Part shown: positions 34,522 to 47,000 of the stretch, one piece after another
Layout of the letters: every line of letters begins with the position of its first letter
Position numbering within the stretch: position 1 is the stretch's first letter
Source: Yamagishiella unicocca
Lineage: Eukaryota > Chlorophyta > Chlorophyceae > Chlamydomonadales > Volvocaceae
Direction: 5' to 3'
DNA: 64,000 nt
NCBI GenBank assembly: GCA_003116995.1
Contig: BDSL01000044.1
Coordinates: 496,001 to 560,000 of the forward strand
Made by a program: the position numbers and the translations under genes
The notes under the pieces: model-generated
The model's input: the letters and a program-made list of their open reading frames with translations, nothing else
The model's database searches: none
Told to the model about the DNA's origin: nothing

Positions 34522-37500
34522 TCAGGCGCATTCCGCCACCCCCAGCTTGAAGCGCACGTGTCCGTGCGGCACGTGTCCGTGCGCCTCCGCCGCGTGGCCC
34601 CGTTCCCCGCGCGGCGGCGGCGACGTGGCGGGCGCCCCCGCCGCCGCCGCCGCCTCCGTCGCCGCCGCGGCGCCGTCCGCCACCGCCCGCACCTCCGCCG
34701 TCGTCACCGTGCCCAGGGCCGTCTCAAACGACAAGCCGTCGCGCACCAGCCCCTCCAGCCCGTGCTTCACGCTGCCCTCCCCTCTCCCGGACAGCGCCGA
34801 GCGCTGCACCACCTTGTCCCCATCCAGACACGACTGCAGCGACGACACCCGCTCCATCACCGTCGACAGGCGCTGGCCGCCCGGGGTGGCTATCGGCGGG
34901 CCCCCGCCGCCGCCTCCGCTGCCGCTCGCGCCGGCCGCCTCTCCCGCCAGAGGCTGCGTGGCTGACAGCACGTCCTCCGCCACCTGCCGCATGCGGCGCC
35001 GCTCGCTGGGCACGTACGGCGCCTTCATGCGCCCCTCCCGCAGCATGCTCCAGTCGAAGCCGGCGAACCAGGGGTGCCGCATGACAGACATGGCGCTCTG
35101 CGGCCGAGCGGTGGGCTTGGCCGCGAGCATGCGGTTCAGCAGGTCCTGGGGCCGGAAGGGGCCGAGCGAGGAGGGTGCAGTGGCGCGGTGGGGGGTGAGG
35201 TCGCGGTGGGGGGTGAGGGCGCGGTGGGAGGGAGGGCAGGCAGGATGTGGGCGGCGGACAGGATGTGGGCAGCAGGATGGGATGAGAAGGGCGCAAAGGC
35301 ACTGCTGAAGCCGTTAGCATGTCGCGGGCGCTGCGTGGGCGCGGATAGGATGCTGCTGCCAACATGGCTACAGAGGGGAAAGACCCACCTGCAGCGGATG
35401 GCTGAAGCGGGGGTGGGTGGGTGGCCGCCAGCCCTTCTTCAGCATGTCGTCAGGGGTGTCCGTCACCACGTTGCCCGTCAGGATCTGCGGGGGGGGGTTG
35501 AGGAAGACCCGGGGGGGGGGGCGTAAAGAGAATCCGCGAATCCACGGCCGACACACCAAGGACGGTGAAGATGGCGGTCCAGAAGAGAGGGTGGGGGAAC
35601 CGGGGGTGGGTGGGTGAGCCGGGGATTGACGGAGGACCGGGGTTGGCGGCGAGTGAGGGGGACAGGCGGGGTGCGCAGGTCGGGGAGTACGCACCTGGTA
35701 CAGTGTTGCCCCCGCGCTCCAGATATCCGCCGGCACGCCGTACGCCATGCTGCCCTTGGTGGTGCCGTACGAGTACACCTCCGGCGCTATGTAGCCGGTG
35801 GTGCCGCAGCAGCCCACCGTCTGTCCGTTGCTGTCCAGAGCCACCGTGAAGCCTAGATCCGCGAGCTTGGCGGTGCCGTCGCTGGTGAGCAGCAGGTTGG
35901 AGGGCTTGATCTGGGTCGGGGGACGAGGGGGGCGGGGACGAGGGGGGAGAGGGCAGCGACATAGGGTTACACGGTTATGCGACATACGGTTACTCGGTTA
36001 CGCGACATAGAGAACGGAGGGCAGAACGAGGGGGGGAGGCGGGACGAGGCGGTGTCCAAGGACGAGGAGGGGGAGCAGGGGCGAGAGGCCTCGGCCTTGC
36101 GGCGAATGGGATACCCGGCAGCGTGTCGTCGGGGGAGGGGGCAGAGAAGCAGAAGACAAGGCGTAGCCTGCACTGCCGAAAACCCCGCCCCGCTATCGCA
36201 TACGTTGGTCTGATGCAAGCGCAGCGGCCGCACCAGTGACCTCGCCCGCGGTAGGCCAGCTCCGCCCGGCCGCCCCGCACCACCACTCACATCCCGGTGC
36301 AGCAGTCCGTGCGCGTGCAGGAACTCCAGCGCCAGCAGCAGGCAGCCCATGTAGTAGCGGGCAGAGGCCTCCGACATGAGCGGCCGCTGCTTGTTTTCGC
36401 CGCGGCGATCCTTGAGCGACTGCGCAGGGGCAGAGCGGAGGCGGCGGGAGCCCGACAGGGATGGCGGCGGCAGCAACAACAGGGTTGGCGGCAGCAGCAA
36501 CAACCAGACTGCCTCGGAGGCACCTGTCCCGACGCAGGCGATGAGGGATGGGATTATTAGAATCGGTCTTTGACGCCACCCTTCCAGTACCGGCCCAATC
36601 CGCCGCTTGTCGGTCCTTCGCCCGCTCGACATGGCGCGTGATGGGCCCCCATGGCCCTCATCACACGAGGTGCCGACTCACGGGTCTACTCTCATACCCC
36701 TCATCACACGCCTCCGCCCCCGCTCCCCGCCTGCCTCCTCACCGCCAGCATGACTCCGAGGTCTCCCCCCTCCGCCCACTCCATGACGTAGCTACAGTGC
36801 TCGCTGCCGTCGTCAACGAAGCCAAACAGCCGCACGATGAAGGGGCATTGCTGGCAGCGGTGCAGCTGCATCAGCTCACGCTCCTGGTTCCAGCCCAGAG
36901 CCACCCGCTTCACCGCCACGATCAGCTGCGGGTCGTTCATCGAAGACGCAGGGTGCATGCAACCCTCGGCGCCGCTCTCAGCCGGCGCAGCGAAAGGAAC
37001 ACCCGGCGCCGATATAGCGCCCTCCACCGCCTCCAGGTCAGCCGCCTTAAGCGCTTCGGCATTGGGTCCGCTGCCACCGCCACCATCGCCGTCGCTAGGT
37101 GCTGCTGCTGACTCCACGACGCTGCCTTCTCCACCTGCACCGTCCAAGCCGTTGCTTGTGGCCTGGCCAAGGCCGCTGGAGGCGGTCTGCTGCCGTGACG
37201 CGCTGGAAAGGGAGCTGCATGCACCGAGGGCGCCGTCACGGGCCGCCGCGTCGGGGTCACCGCCCGCGCCACTGCACCCAGTTGCCCCTGAGGATGCTTT
37301 CCTCAGGGACTGAGACCCGGCTGCACTGAAGGGTGAGGCGACCGCGGCTCCGCTCTGCGAGCACGTGGTCATACCGCCGGGCAAGTTCGCTGCGATACGG
37401 CACAGGTTGACTGAGCCGTACGCACCCTCACCGAGCGCCACCAGCGGCTTTATGTCGCTCTGCTCAAGGCGGTCAAAGCGCTGTTGGTCCTGTATGAAAT

Positions 37501-38585
37501 TGAGGGAAGTCAAGGGATGAGCATGGCGGAATGCGGAGCTGCAAAGATCCGAGGCCGTGGGGCCAAGCGCAGGACAGCAGCGTAATGGTCGCGACGCGAC
37601 GCCGATGGTTCCGCTTGTGCAACACCCAAGGCAGAGTAACGCGGCGCCACCCGCCAAAGCTGAGGGTGCGAGCAGAAGAACAGCTTGCATATGGATGTCA
37701 ACTTTCTAGCGTTACCCGATGGGGTGTGGAGGACCCCCAGCAACGCGTCAGATGACGTGGGCCCGATGGGCCGGGACGTGGCGACAGGTGCCCATGTTGA
37801 TAATTAACTTGGGTCGCCGGTAGCTTCAAAAGTGGTTCTGCGGACACAGTAGCGCACCTGCGGGGTCGCAGGCCTCCAGTGTTTGTGTGACCAGTCCTCA
37901 ACTAAGAACTTAACTGCCTCCAGGTCCGTCAGCGCGCTTCGTGTCCGCTCTTTTGTGGCCAGCCCGTAGATCGCAAGCCATGTTGTCAGTAACCGGGCGG
38001 GAGGAGCGAAGCATTAGAAGACCGTCGAGAATCCAAGAGGTCATAGTCTACAAAATCCACTATACAAACACCTGATTACGGTACATGGCAAGCTGCAGAG
38101 ACGCGCAGCCACGATGCTACATTATGTATGTATGACTGTGATGAGCATATCCCTCCTACTGTGCTACAAGTGGCTGGCAACTTCCGGCCATGAGCTTTCC
38201 ACTCCAGCGTATTGCAGTATTTAATCAAGGCAAGGATTGCCTCTGAGCTCGCAGGAACCCCGGCAAGCGCACAGGGTAGGCTTTCACGCCTTTGCAACAC
38301 GACAAACGCCTTACCCATTACAGGCTCCATAGACGGACGAGGCGGTCCTGTGCCATCGGCGCTTGTTGCTGAGAGCGGTGGCGTATATTGCTTCTTTGGC
38401 GAGTTTAGCGAGGACCTCGACTTTGCACTAAGCCGTTTCCAAGAATAGCTGGAGAATTTGCTGCCTCCATGCGCCGTTTCGTTGGGGGTCGTGCTGCCTG
38501 AGCCGCCAAGCTCATCCTCTTCGGCCTCGCCGCGAACCATGCTCTTGAGAGAATTGCCCGAAATGCACCGTGTAAAAAACGCCAT
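34522..38585 (-). CDS. Ser/Thr protein kinase, AGC/PKG-like, with N-lobe insertion
   Basis: The firm exons are 37489-36743, 36419-36291, 35910-35695, 35484-35389 and 35145-34522, joining in frame (603 residues). Seen: GEGAYGSV (Gly loop), IVAVKRVALG (ATP lysine), HAHGLLHRD plus IKPSNLLL (catalytic loop), KLADLGF (DLG instead of DFG), CGTTGYIAPEVYSYG (activation segment and APE), ADIWSAGATLY, and PQSAMSVMRHPWFAGFDW. The last, with LKAPYVP-like MKAPYVPSERR, resembles PKG/PKA tails. About 150 low-complexity residues sit between the Gly loop and the ATP lysine. Catalytic residues look intact. The tail of about 150 residues after the kinase domain is Ser/Gly-rich. The N-terminus is unsettled. An ATG at 38585 opens MAFFTRCISGNSLKSMVRGE, and a possible exon ending at 37858 (WSHKHWRPATPQ) has the right phase. 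No cyclic-nucleotide-binding domain was found. The target is unknown. Confidence 0.88.
35485..35560 (-). repeat. Intronic repeat, GGCCGTGGATTCGCGG family, ends at acceptor
   Basis: Copy in the kinase intron 35485-35694, sense: GTCGGCCGTGGATTCGCGGA and TTCTCTTTACG (35524-35560), followed by CGGGTCTTCCTC and a C tract into the acceptor. Confidence 0.85.
35990..36026 (-). repeat. Intronic repeat, CTGCCCTCC family
   Basis: Sense copy in the kinase intron 35911-36290: TTCTGCCCTCCGTTCTCTAT, then GTCGCGTAACCGAG. It is followed by two more TATGTCGC-TAACCG-like units (35955-35990). Confidence 0.7.
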
Positions 38586-41085
38586 TACTGGAGCGGCCTC
38601 CCCAACAACAGGGAGGCCAATAAACTAGCTGCCCCGATACCGCATTCAGCACTGAGAGTAATGCAAAGTGGGCGATTTGGCAGGTTTGTCTAGCAGAAAG
38701 GGCTTCCGTCAGAAAAGGTCTGGGTGAGCTGTTAGTTTGCGCAAGGCATGTTCTGCTATATATAGTTTGACCCTATGGTTAGCTCGTGTAATTACTTAAG
38801 TGTGATGACATGCGCTTTGGTCAGTTGCCGGGAACTACCATCGTACACTTCCTGCGACAGGTGAAGGGCGCAACAAACCCCGAGGCTCAAATATTTGTTA
38901 TGCAGGATTTAGGCATAGATACGTGAAAGATTTATCGGTCAGGCGGGGCGCGAGCCAAAGAGCCACCGTGTCTGCTCATCGGCGCCGGTACCTGTAACAG
39001 TCTCTGTAAGTTGGCATAACCCACAGCGTTCTGAGGAAGGGAGCGAAGGTGCCCACCGCCTGCCTGGACGATATGTTTCGCCCACTGCACCGAAAGCCAC
39101 GCCGCACCAGCCAGCCCAGTTGCGTCCGCAGGCGCGACCGGGTGCAACGAAGACCTAGGCAAATCGCGGCCAAGCCGTTGGTGCTTGTTCCACACCGGCA
39201 TTTACACAGGGCCACGCAATGCCATCGCATTGTCCATCACCGGCCACAAAACCCGCGCGCTTGCAGCGCTCGCCCACGGCAACGTGCTTTGGCACCAGGC
39301 ATCCAAATCCGTGGTTCAGCGTGATTCAACGCACAGGACCGCCCCCCTTGCGTTCGCCCTGGAAGCGGCCGCACAGGCGAACACGCCGTGGCCCCGGCAT
39401 CAGCGTCGCAATTTTTGGAGGCTTCCAGACGCGGCACTCGCGCCGCAGCAATAACACATGTATCCCACATACGCATCCTTTGCCGGTCGAACCCGGCCAC
39501 ACACGTACCGTGCCCTAAACCTAAACCCTCATATGATCACCCACAATCAGTCCTCGGCCACCTCTCTCCTCTCACATAACCGGCCTTTTCATGGTGTAGA
39601 CAGAGGCCCAGCTTTCTGTACCCAAGCGCTCGCGCACAGCCAACGCGCGCACTGAAACGGCGCGAGGAATGCCAGGAATGCACCATGTTTCGTTTACCAA
39701 TACCCCAAACAAAAAGCGCCCGCCGGCCAGGCCCCACGCCTGGCGTGCACATTCGCCGAAGCCGCCATTCCGACATGAAATCCAGTGCCGTACCAGTACT
39801 GGCAACATGACCGTCTCAGTGCGGACGAAACACATCAACTCACGGGCAATGCGGAAGTGCACAACAAGAGGATCGTGGTGGCTGCGGCGCGCACGCCATG
39901 CACCACGTGCGGTGGCACGTGGCAGCCTATCGGCAGCTCGGACCGACCTTGGCAGGTTGGAAGGCCCCCAGCAAGTAGCAACATCAGCCTGAGTGCCTAC
40001 AACCTAATGAGGAGTATTGGGAGGAAACCCGGAGGTAGGCACTGGACATTCAAAGATTCAAAAACGACAAGGAAACGTTTGGCACACTGCCCAGCAAGTG
40101 GCAAGTGGCCCTACGCCTCAACTCTGTACGTATCGTCGCACGTACACCCACCAGTCAGCCGCCCAGAGGCCTCCTTCAGGATTCAGTAGGGAGGGTGCCC
40201 AGTGCCCCAATAACCCGCCCGCACAGGAAAGTTCCCATGCCTGACGCTCCTCGACGCTCCAGCCGCTAGCAGTACGCTCTCGTCTCGTACCTATCGTCTC
40301 TCACCCCGGCCACCGCATGCACTACACAGCTGGAAGTCCCCATCCGCAGTCCAGTCCCACCGCCCCGTTCACTGCGCTCTGCGTCCCCGACGTAATCCGC
40401 AATTCTAGTCCCACTCAACGCGGACCAGGTGATGTCCTCGGTCATACCGACATTGGGCCGAAGGACCTCCCCCATGGATTCGCGGATACAATATATCCCC
40501 ACGCTTTTCCTCTCAATCTCCACGGGATCGTCGCCGGTTCGCTCTGGCCAGGGACCGCGGCGCAATGACGACAGCAGTAACCAATAACCAGCAAGCGTCA
40601 AAGGCCGTAAGACGGGCCACTACCGGGCGCGGGTTTGGGATCCCGAGCAACAAGGCCTGAAGGGCCAAACACGCAACCTGGCCGCCACGCCACATGCATT
40701 GTGGGCATGCAGCCACGGCCTGACCCCAATGATGGCCAGAATCCCACAAGCCGTACCATGCGCTTGCGTATGGTGCCTCCCCGCGCTCACCCTCACCATC
40801 GTGGAGCTCTTCCCCGCCAATTACGTAGCAATCCTGCATCTTCCCAACACGCACGCAAACGCCCCTCCCCCTTGCATGTGCTGTAGGCACTTAGTACCTC
40901 CGCTCGTGCTCACCCGCTCGCTATGCAAGGACTGCCCGCCCGCCCGCGCCCCGTCGGCCTGGCGGCTAGGGCTCGATCGCGCCGAGCTCACCACCCAACA
41001 GGCATCCCCCCTCTAGCTGCTAAACGAGCAAACATAAGAGTACTCAGCGCGACAGAGTTGATATGGGTCGGAATCTGCTAAGATT
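38586..41085. other. Spacer between the cyclase-like and kinase genes
   Basis: Should hold the cyclase-like gene's 3' UTR and the kinase promoter. Short minus-strand open frames exist (39201-38932 from an ATG, reading VQWAKHIVQAGGGHL; also near 39862-39572 and 40601-40266), but none has recognisable domains or splice partners. I see no transposase or reverse-transcriptase motif. Confidence 0.4.
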
Positions 41086-44000
41086 TCAGCTTTTATGGCT
41101 CTTTGAGTTTCCGCGCTTGTTGAGCTTCCCGAACGATAGCGTGCGGAGCATTCCCGCCAGACCTCCGCCGCTGGAACCACCGGCGCCTCTTCTGACGGCG
41201 CTGACATCACTCGGGTTATCTGGGCTGGCTGCGTCGCCGCTGAGGCCGCTGCTGCCCACCCGCCATGGCCCGGCCACGGCCAACTCCCCGGTCACCTCGT
41301 GCGCGTGAAGGCTCTGGCTCTGGTGGCGGCTCGGTTTCGACCGCTTGCGGAAGAAGGCGACGGCGGCGCTAGCCGCGGAGCGCCTGACGCTCTGCTGCGC
41401 GCTGCCTGCGGTGCTCCCGCTGGCTCTGTTGGTCCAGCGGTCCAACCCGGCCGCCGAGCCACTCCACGCGTCGCTTCCCTGGCGCTCCGCGCCTGCTGCG
41501 TGGCTGCCGCTGTGGACGGCCCCCGCGCCGCCCAGCGACTGGTGCGTCGACATGAGCAGCGTGGATGTGGACGCCGCCGCCGCCGAGGAGCAGTCGGTGC
41601 GGTGCGTGACGCCGTCGCCGCCGAACGACACCCCATCGGCCCCCAGCGACGACATCAACGTGTGCGGCGAGGACACGTCCCCGGCCGCTGCCGGGCTCCC
41701 GCCCAGCTGCCTGCTGTGCGCCGCCTCCGGCCGCTTAGGCGCCGCCGTCGCCGCCGTCGCCGCCGCTGCCGCCGCCAGCGAGGCAGCGGCAGCAGCGCTG
41801 CGCGGCACGGATCCGGCCCCGCCGCCGTGGCGCCTGGTCGTCCCAGCAACCCAGGCCCCAACCATGTCCGCGGCCTCTGCCGCCGCAGCTATGGGCACAC
41901 CCTGACCCTGCCCGCCGCCAGCGTTCACGGCGCCGCCGCCGCCGCCACTCACGTGGCCGGTCGTCTCGAACGACGCTCGGTGCGGGCCCAGCAGCACCAT
42001 CAGAGGGGAGTTGCCATCTTCGCGAGCCAGGGGGGACGAGGGCGGACGGCTCTCGTAGAGGGCATGGATGTGGTAGTAGTAGTCCTGGTGATGCTGCTGG
42101 CGATTCTGGGGCTGACCCATGGGTCCGCCGTTGTCGGCTCCGGAGCCGCCCGCCGGTGTCAGCACTTCGCTCGGCTGCGTCTGCTCCGTCTGCGCTTGGT
42201 AACCCAGGAATGACAACGCGCCGGTGGTGCCGGTATACCCGCTGTGGTTAGAGGGTAGCCGTTGCGACAGCAGCGGGTTGCGGGAGTTTTCTCGGCTGCG
42301 GCTGTTCGTGAGGCAGGAGCTGCTGGGCGGCGTGGGCAAGTCCTGAATTGGAGGTCCATCCCGGGGCGACGGCACATGAGGAGGAGAAGGAGGGTGAGAA
42401 GGAGGAGGATGAGGAGGGGAAGGAGGAGGGGAGGCGACGGAGAAGGAGGCGGCGGCGGCGGCGGAGGGGCAATACAATCTGAATGCCAGGATCCATTTGG
42501 TGGCGTGAATGCGGGCTGGGTCACAGGATGAGTGCGGGAACGCATGCCGACCGGCAGGTTTCGTGCCGGTGCCGGTCCGCACACGCACGGGTTACTGCTA
42601 GTAAGCCCGAGGGGATGCCCGAGGTAATTCCTGCACAACCAACCCGCGTTCATCCAAGCCCTGCAGCACTGCGACACGGCTAGCCAGTGTTGCGCAGTGG
42701 CCAGCGGTAGGGCCGTTGGGGCCCGGCCCTCTTCCCCCACACCCCGCACCGCGGCATAAGCCCTCCCTCCCTCGCATCCCCTCCTTAAAGCCCTAACCCC
42801 CTGAAACCCATAACCCCTCCATCCCTCGCATCCCCTCCCTCCCCCGCACCGCGGCAGAACCCCTTCCCCCCCCCCTCCCTCCCTCGCTTCCTCGCGCCTC
42901 CTCCACCCCGGCCCGCTGCATCATCCCGACAGGTGGCACCCAACCCAGCACCGTCTACGGCACCGTCTCACCGGCACAGTGGAGAGCGTACTCGCCAAGC
43001 CGCGCTGGCCGGCAGCAGGCCGCGCCCTCGATCCTCCGGTCCCCGACGTGAAGGCGCCCGGCGGAAGCTGGCCGCCATCGCCATCCCTGGAGCCCCCGGC
43101 CTCACGTATGGGCACCAAGAGGCCATCGTCGCCGCCGCTGGCGCCGGACTGGCATTCGCCAGACTCGACACCTGCAGCTCTGAGAGGCTGCGGGTTGCGG
43201 CTGTCTGTGGTCGCCCTGGTTCCGGAGCCCGTGGCGCCGTTGAAAACCCACGGCTGCAGGTCCGCGTTGGGCGAGATCGCGCCGCCCTGCTGCTGTTGTT
43301 GCGACTGCTGCTGCCGTTGTTGCTGCTGTTGCTGCTGTTGTTGCTGCTGTTGCTGCTGTAGTTGCTGCTGTTGCTGGTAGTACAGCTGCTGCAGCGTGCG
43401 GCTGAGGCGGTGCATGGCATGCTGCGTGCCGACACTGCCGCTGCCGAGGCTGCCGGCTGCCATCCCGCTGCCGCCGGCACCCCCAACTGCAAAGGACGCG
43501 GCCGCGCCGGCGGCGGCGGCGGTCGCCAGCTTGCGCTGGACATCGACGGACCGGCGGCGAGGCGCGCTGTAAGGCCCTCCTCGCTGTATGGCGGTCTCGG
43601 TGTCGGAGCACTCCTGGCTCGAGGTAGCGGCGCCGTTATCGTTGGAGGCGGTTAGCAGTTGCAGTTGGCCGTGCAAGTTGAAGCTGTTGTAGGACATGCT
43701 GCTGCCCTGTTGGCAAGAGGTCAAGGGGCACGGCAAGAGCAGGATGAGGGGCCAAGGATGAAAACGAAATGTGGAAGATCTCGGTGTACGTGCGCCGTGA
43801 CAAGGACAGGGTGCCCCTCCCAGTTCGTGAAGCGCATGCTGCCACGAGGTGATAACACGGCCAGCCCAATCAGCCACAACGCTGCGGAACTGCGTGCCCC
43901 ACCAAGGTCCTGCCGGTCGCCCCGTCTCGGAGAGTCGCGGATACCAGCTCCTGCGCAGCAAGAGCGGCAGCATCAGCATCATCATTGAGGACAGCCGGTG

Positions 44001-47000
44001 GCAAAGCAACGCAAGCGGCCGTTGCAGCATATGCATCATCTCCGCTCGAGGCTGGGTTCGGACGCCATGCGGTGAGTCAACCATGTGGGGCCTTGCGGGC
44101 GGCACCCGCCCGACAAGGCCTGTGCACCGCCCCGCCGCCAGCCCATGCAGCCGCGCCCGAGGAATGCAGCAGTCCCCTTAAGGCCCTCTCCTTCCCCCAA
44201 AACGTCATAGCTCTCCCAGCTAGGGGGCTTTTAGGGTTTTGCAACTTCACGAGCTTCACCTTCCCCCAAGCCGCCCTGCCAACCGACATGCGCAACCGAC
44301 ATGCGCAACCGACCTGGAGGTGAGGGAAGGAGATCGACGAGCCGCTGTTGCCGCCTCCCACGCTGCGGTGCGCCACCTGCGCTCCCGGACACCGGCGTGT
44401 GTGCAGGTCGTTATGCGCTGGCAGGTGTGTGCAGGTCGTTATGCGCTGGCAGGTGCCCGCCTGGCGGCCTGAGTTGAGTGCAGCCTGGCAGCCTTCAGTT
44501 CCTCGAAACACGCGCCGACTGCCCCCCATTTTACATGCACCCTACGCTCCGCACTCATTCGACATTAGCCCGGCGCCCAACCCCTAGGTCGATGCTGTCC
44601 ATGTCGCACAGCCCCATTGCCGCAGGCTCCCGATGCCCGGCCCTTTCGCGCTCCTCCCACAATCCTCCCCCTCCCCACACGCACAACTTTTCTCACGCTA
44701 CTGACATGACATCCTCGCTTCCCCCCAAGTCGTTTCTACCAGCGCCCGACATCGCCTCCTACTAGGAACGTTCCCTCCTCCCCCACCCCCGCCGCCGTAC
44801 TCACCTGCAGCAGCATGGCCAGGTCCGAGGCGCTCATGGAGGCGCCGTTGGGCAGCAACATGCCGGACACCACCGTGCCGTCTCCAGAGCTGCGCGCCTT
44901 GACCGAGTCCAGCGGACCCTGCGCAGGGAGCCTGTGCATCGGCGCGCCAGCAGCAGCGGAGGCCCCTGACCCGGACGTCCCCGCTGAGGCCGAGTGAGAC
45001 CGGCCGAGGAGAAATCGCGCCGCGGCCAGGTTCGACGCAGGGATGGACGGCGGCTTAGCGGAGGAGGCGTGTGGACCAAAGGCGGCGGCAAAGGCCGCAC
45101 TGACCGGGCTCAGCGCCTGGGATTCCGCAGCTGAGTCCTCGCCCGCCTCGGCCCGGGCCTTCAGCCCGGGTAGCTTGGGGATTTTGCGGCTGCTTCCGCC
45201 CGTGCTTCCGCCGGCCATGGAACGCTTGCCCAGCAGCTGATCGGCTGCGGCGTTGCCGGCTGCGGCGTTGCCCAGCGACCCCCGATGCAGGGCAGGGTTG
45301 CTGGGTTCGTTCCAGCGCTCAGGCGACGCGTCCGCGGTGCCGCTCTCGCCCACACCGCCGCGGTCGATGCCAGAGACGGCAGTTAGGGTACTGCCGCCAG
45401 CGTCGCTGGCACTGGTCGGCACCGCCGTCTTGGAAGCGGCAGCGGCAGCAGCAGCAGTGGCGGTAGAAGCAGCGGTGGCGGCGCTGCCGCCTCCCCCGCA
45501 GCTGCCGGTGCCTACCGCGCGGCCCTCCGCCGGCAGAGCCGCGTAAGCCGGCGCATTGGCGCCGCTGGCGAGCCGTTCGTCTTCGTAGCTTGTAAGCAGC
45601 GACTCCTTGCCGCCGGCGGCACCGCGCACGCCCACGGACGACGTGGCCAATAAGAACATCAGCTCCGAGTGCGTGATTCCATGCGCCGCAGGGTCAGACG
45701 GCGTCCCGTTGGTATCCGCGGCCGAGCTGACAATCGCACCGGCGGCGCCGCCGGCGTGGCTGGCGCCGACGTCGGCTGCCGCCACCGGGCCGCTGACGCC
45801 GCCGCTGGCGCTGACCCGCAAGCCGTGGCCCACGTTGCTGCCGCCTCCAAGCATGTCGCTGATGTTGGTGTAGACCATGTACGGATTGTGGTCGATGCCC
45901 ATCGTACTGGTCCGTACCAGCACCATGCCCTCGTGGGGCGGCGCCGTCGGGCTGTCGTACTTGTCGACCGCCAGGCGTTCGCCGGTGCCGCCTGGGCCGC
46001 TGGCGGTGCCGCCAGCCGCCAGCGCGCTCGCGCCGCTGCCCGGCGGCACGGCGGAGCTCTCGCTGCGCCGCAGAGCCTGGGCCCGCCCGCCCTTGAACGG
46101 CGGCATCGCGCCCGGGGCCCCGGCCAGCCACGGCGGGTGCTCCGATGTGGAGGCGTTGCCGAAGCTGCGTCCGGCGGCGACGATGCTCGAGTGCAGCTGC
46201 GCGTTCGACAACATGCCGTTGGACAGGTTGTAAAGCGCAGCGGTGAAGCCGCCCAGCGAGCCGCTGACGCCGCCCGGCCCCCCGCCCAGGTCCTCGTCCA
46301 CCGTCGGCAGCGCGCTGCTCTGCCCGCCGTGCATGCCGTGCGCCGCCCCTGGACCGTACGGCAGCTGCTGCTGGTGCTGCTGCTGGAGGGACATCATGAA
46401 GGAGCCTGCCCCGGACCCCTGGGCGTGTTGCAGCTGCTGGCCTGGGGGATGATGCTGCTGCGGCGGCGATGGGCCGCCGCTGTTCCCGCCCGGTCCCCCC
46501 AGATTGGTGGCGCTGGAGGCGGCGCGATAGGAGCTGCTTGCACCCACGTGGTATTGCTGGTGGTCCATGCCGGAGATGCGGTACAGCGACGACTCGCTGG
46601 ACTGGGCCTGCGTGAGGATGCTGCTGCCGGTGCCGGCGCCGAACACGCCGCTGGACCCGTGGGTCGGCCAGTGGCCCTGCTGCGCGCTGCCACCGCCCGA
46701 GTTGATGGTGGAGGGTGCGAAGAGCGACGTCGCGCTGCTGAGGTTTGAAAAAGCACGCGCCGGTGGGGCTCGGCGGGGTCCTCCGGGACCGGGGTACGGG
46801 TGATGCGGCGCAACGGCGGCGGCGACGGCGCCGTACTCCGCCGCCGCGGCGGCAGCTCCTGGCGGCGGCGGCGGCGGCGTGCGATATCCGATGCCCCAGG
46901 CCCCACCGCTGCCGCTGCCGCTGAATGCGCCTGCGGCACCCTCTCCACCCGCGGCCCCCTGCCTACTCGCCGCCGTCGCATCGGGCTGACCGGAATCGGG

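Noticed and set aside
38586..41085. Decayed retrotransposon
   Set aside because: Several short minus-strand frames lie here, but no reverse transcriptase, integrase or terminal repeat motif is visible.
45669..46748. Plus-strand open frame of 359 codons
   Set aside because: It is the complement of the GC-rich, stop-poor tail exon of the cyclase-like gene; it shows no domain and no splice context.
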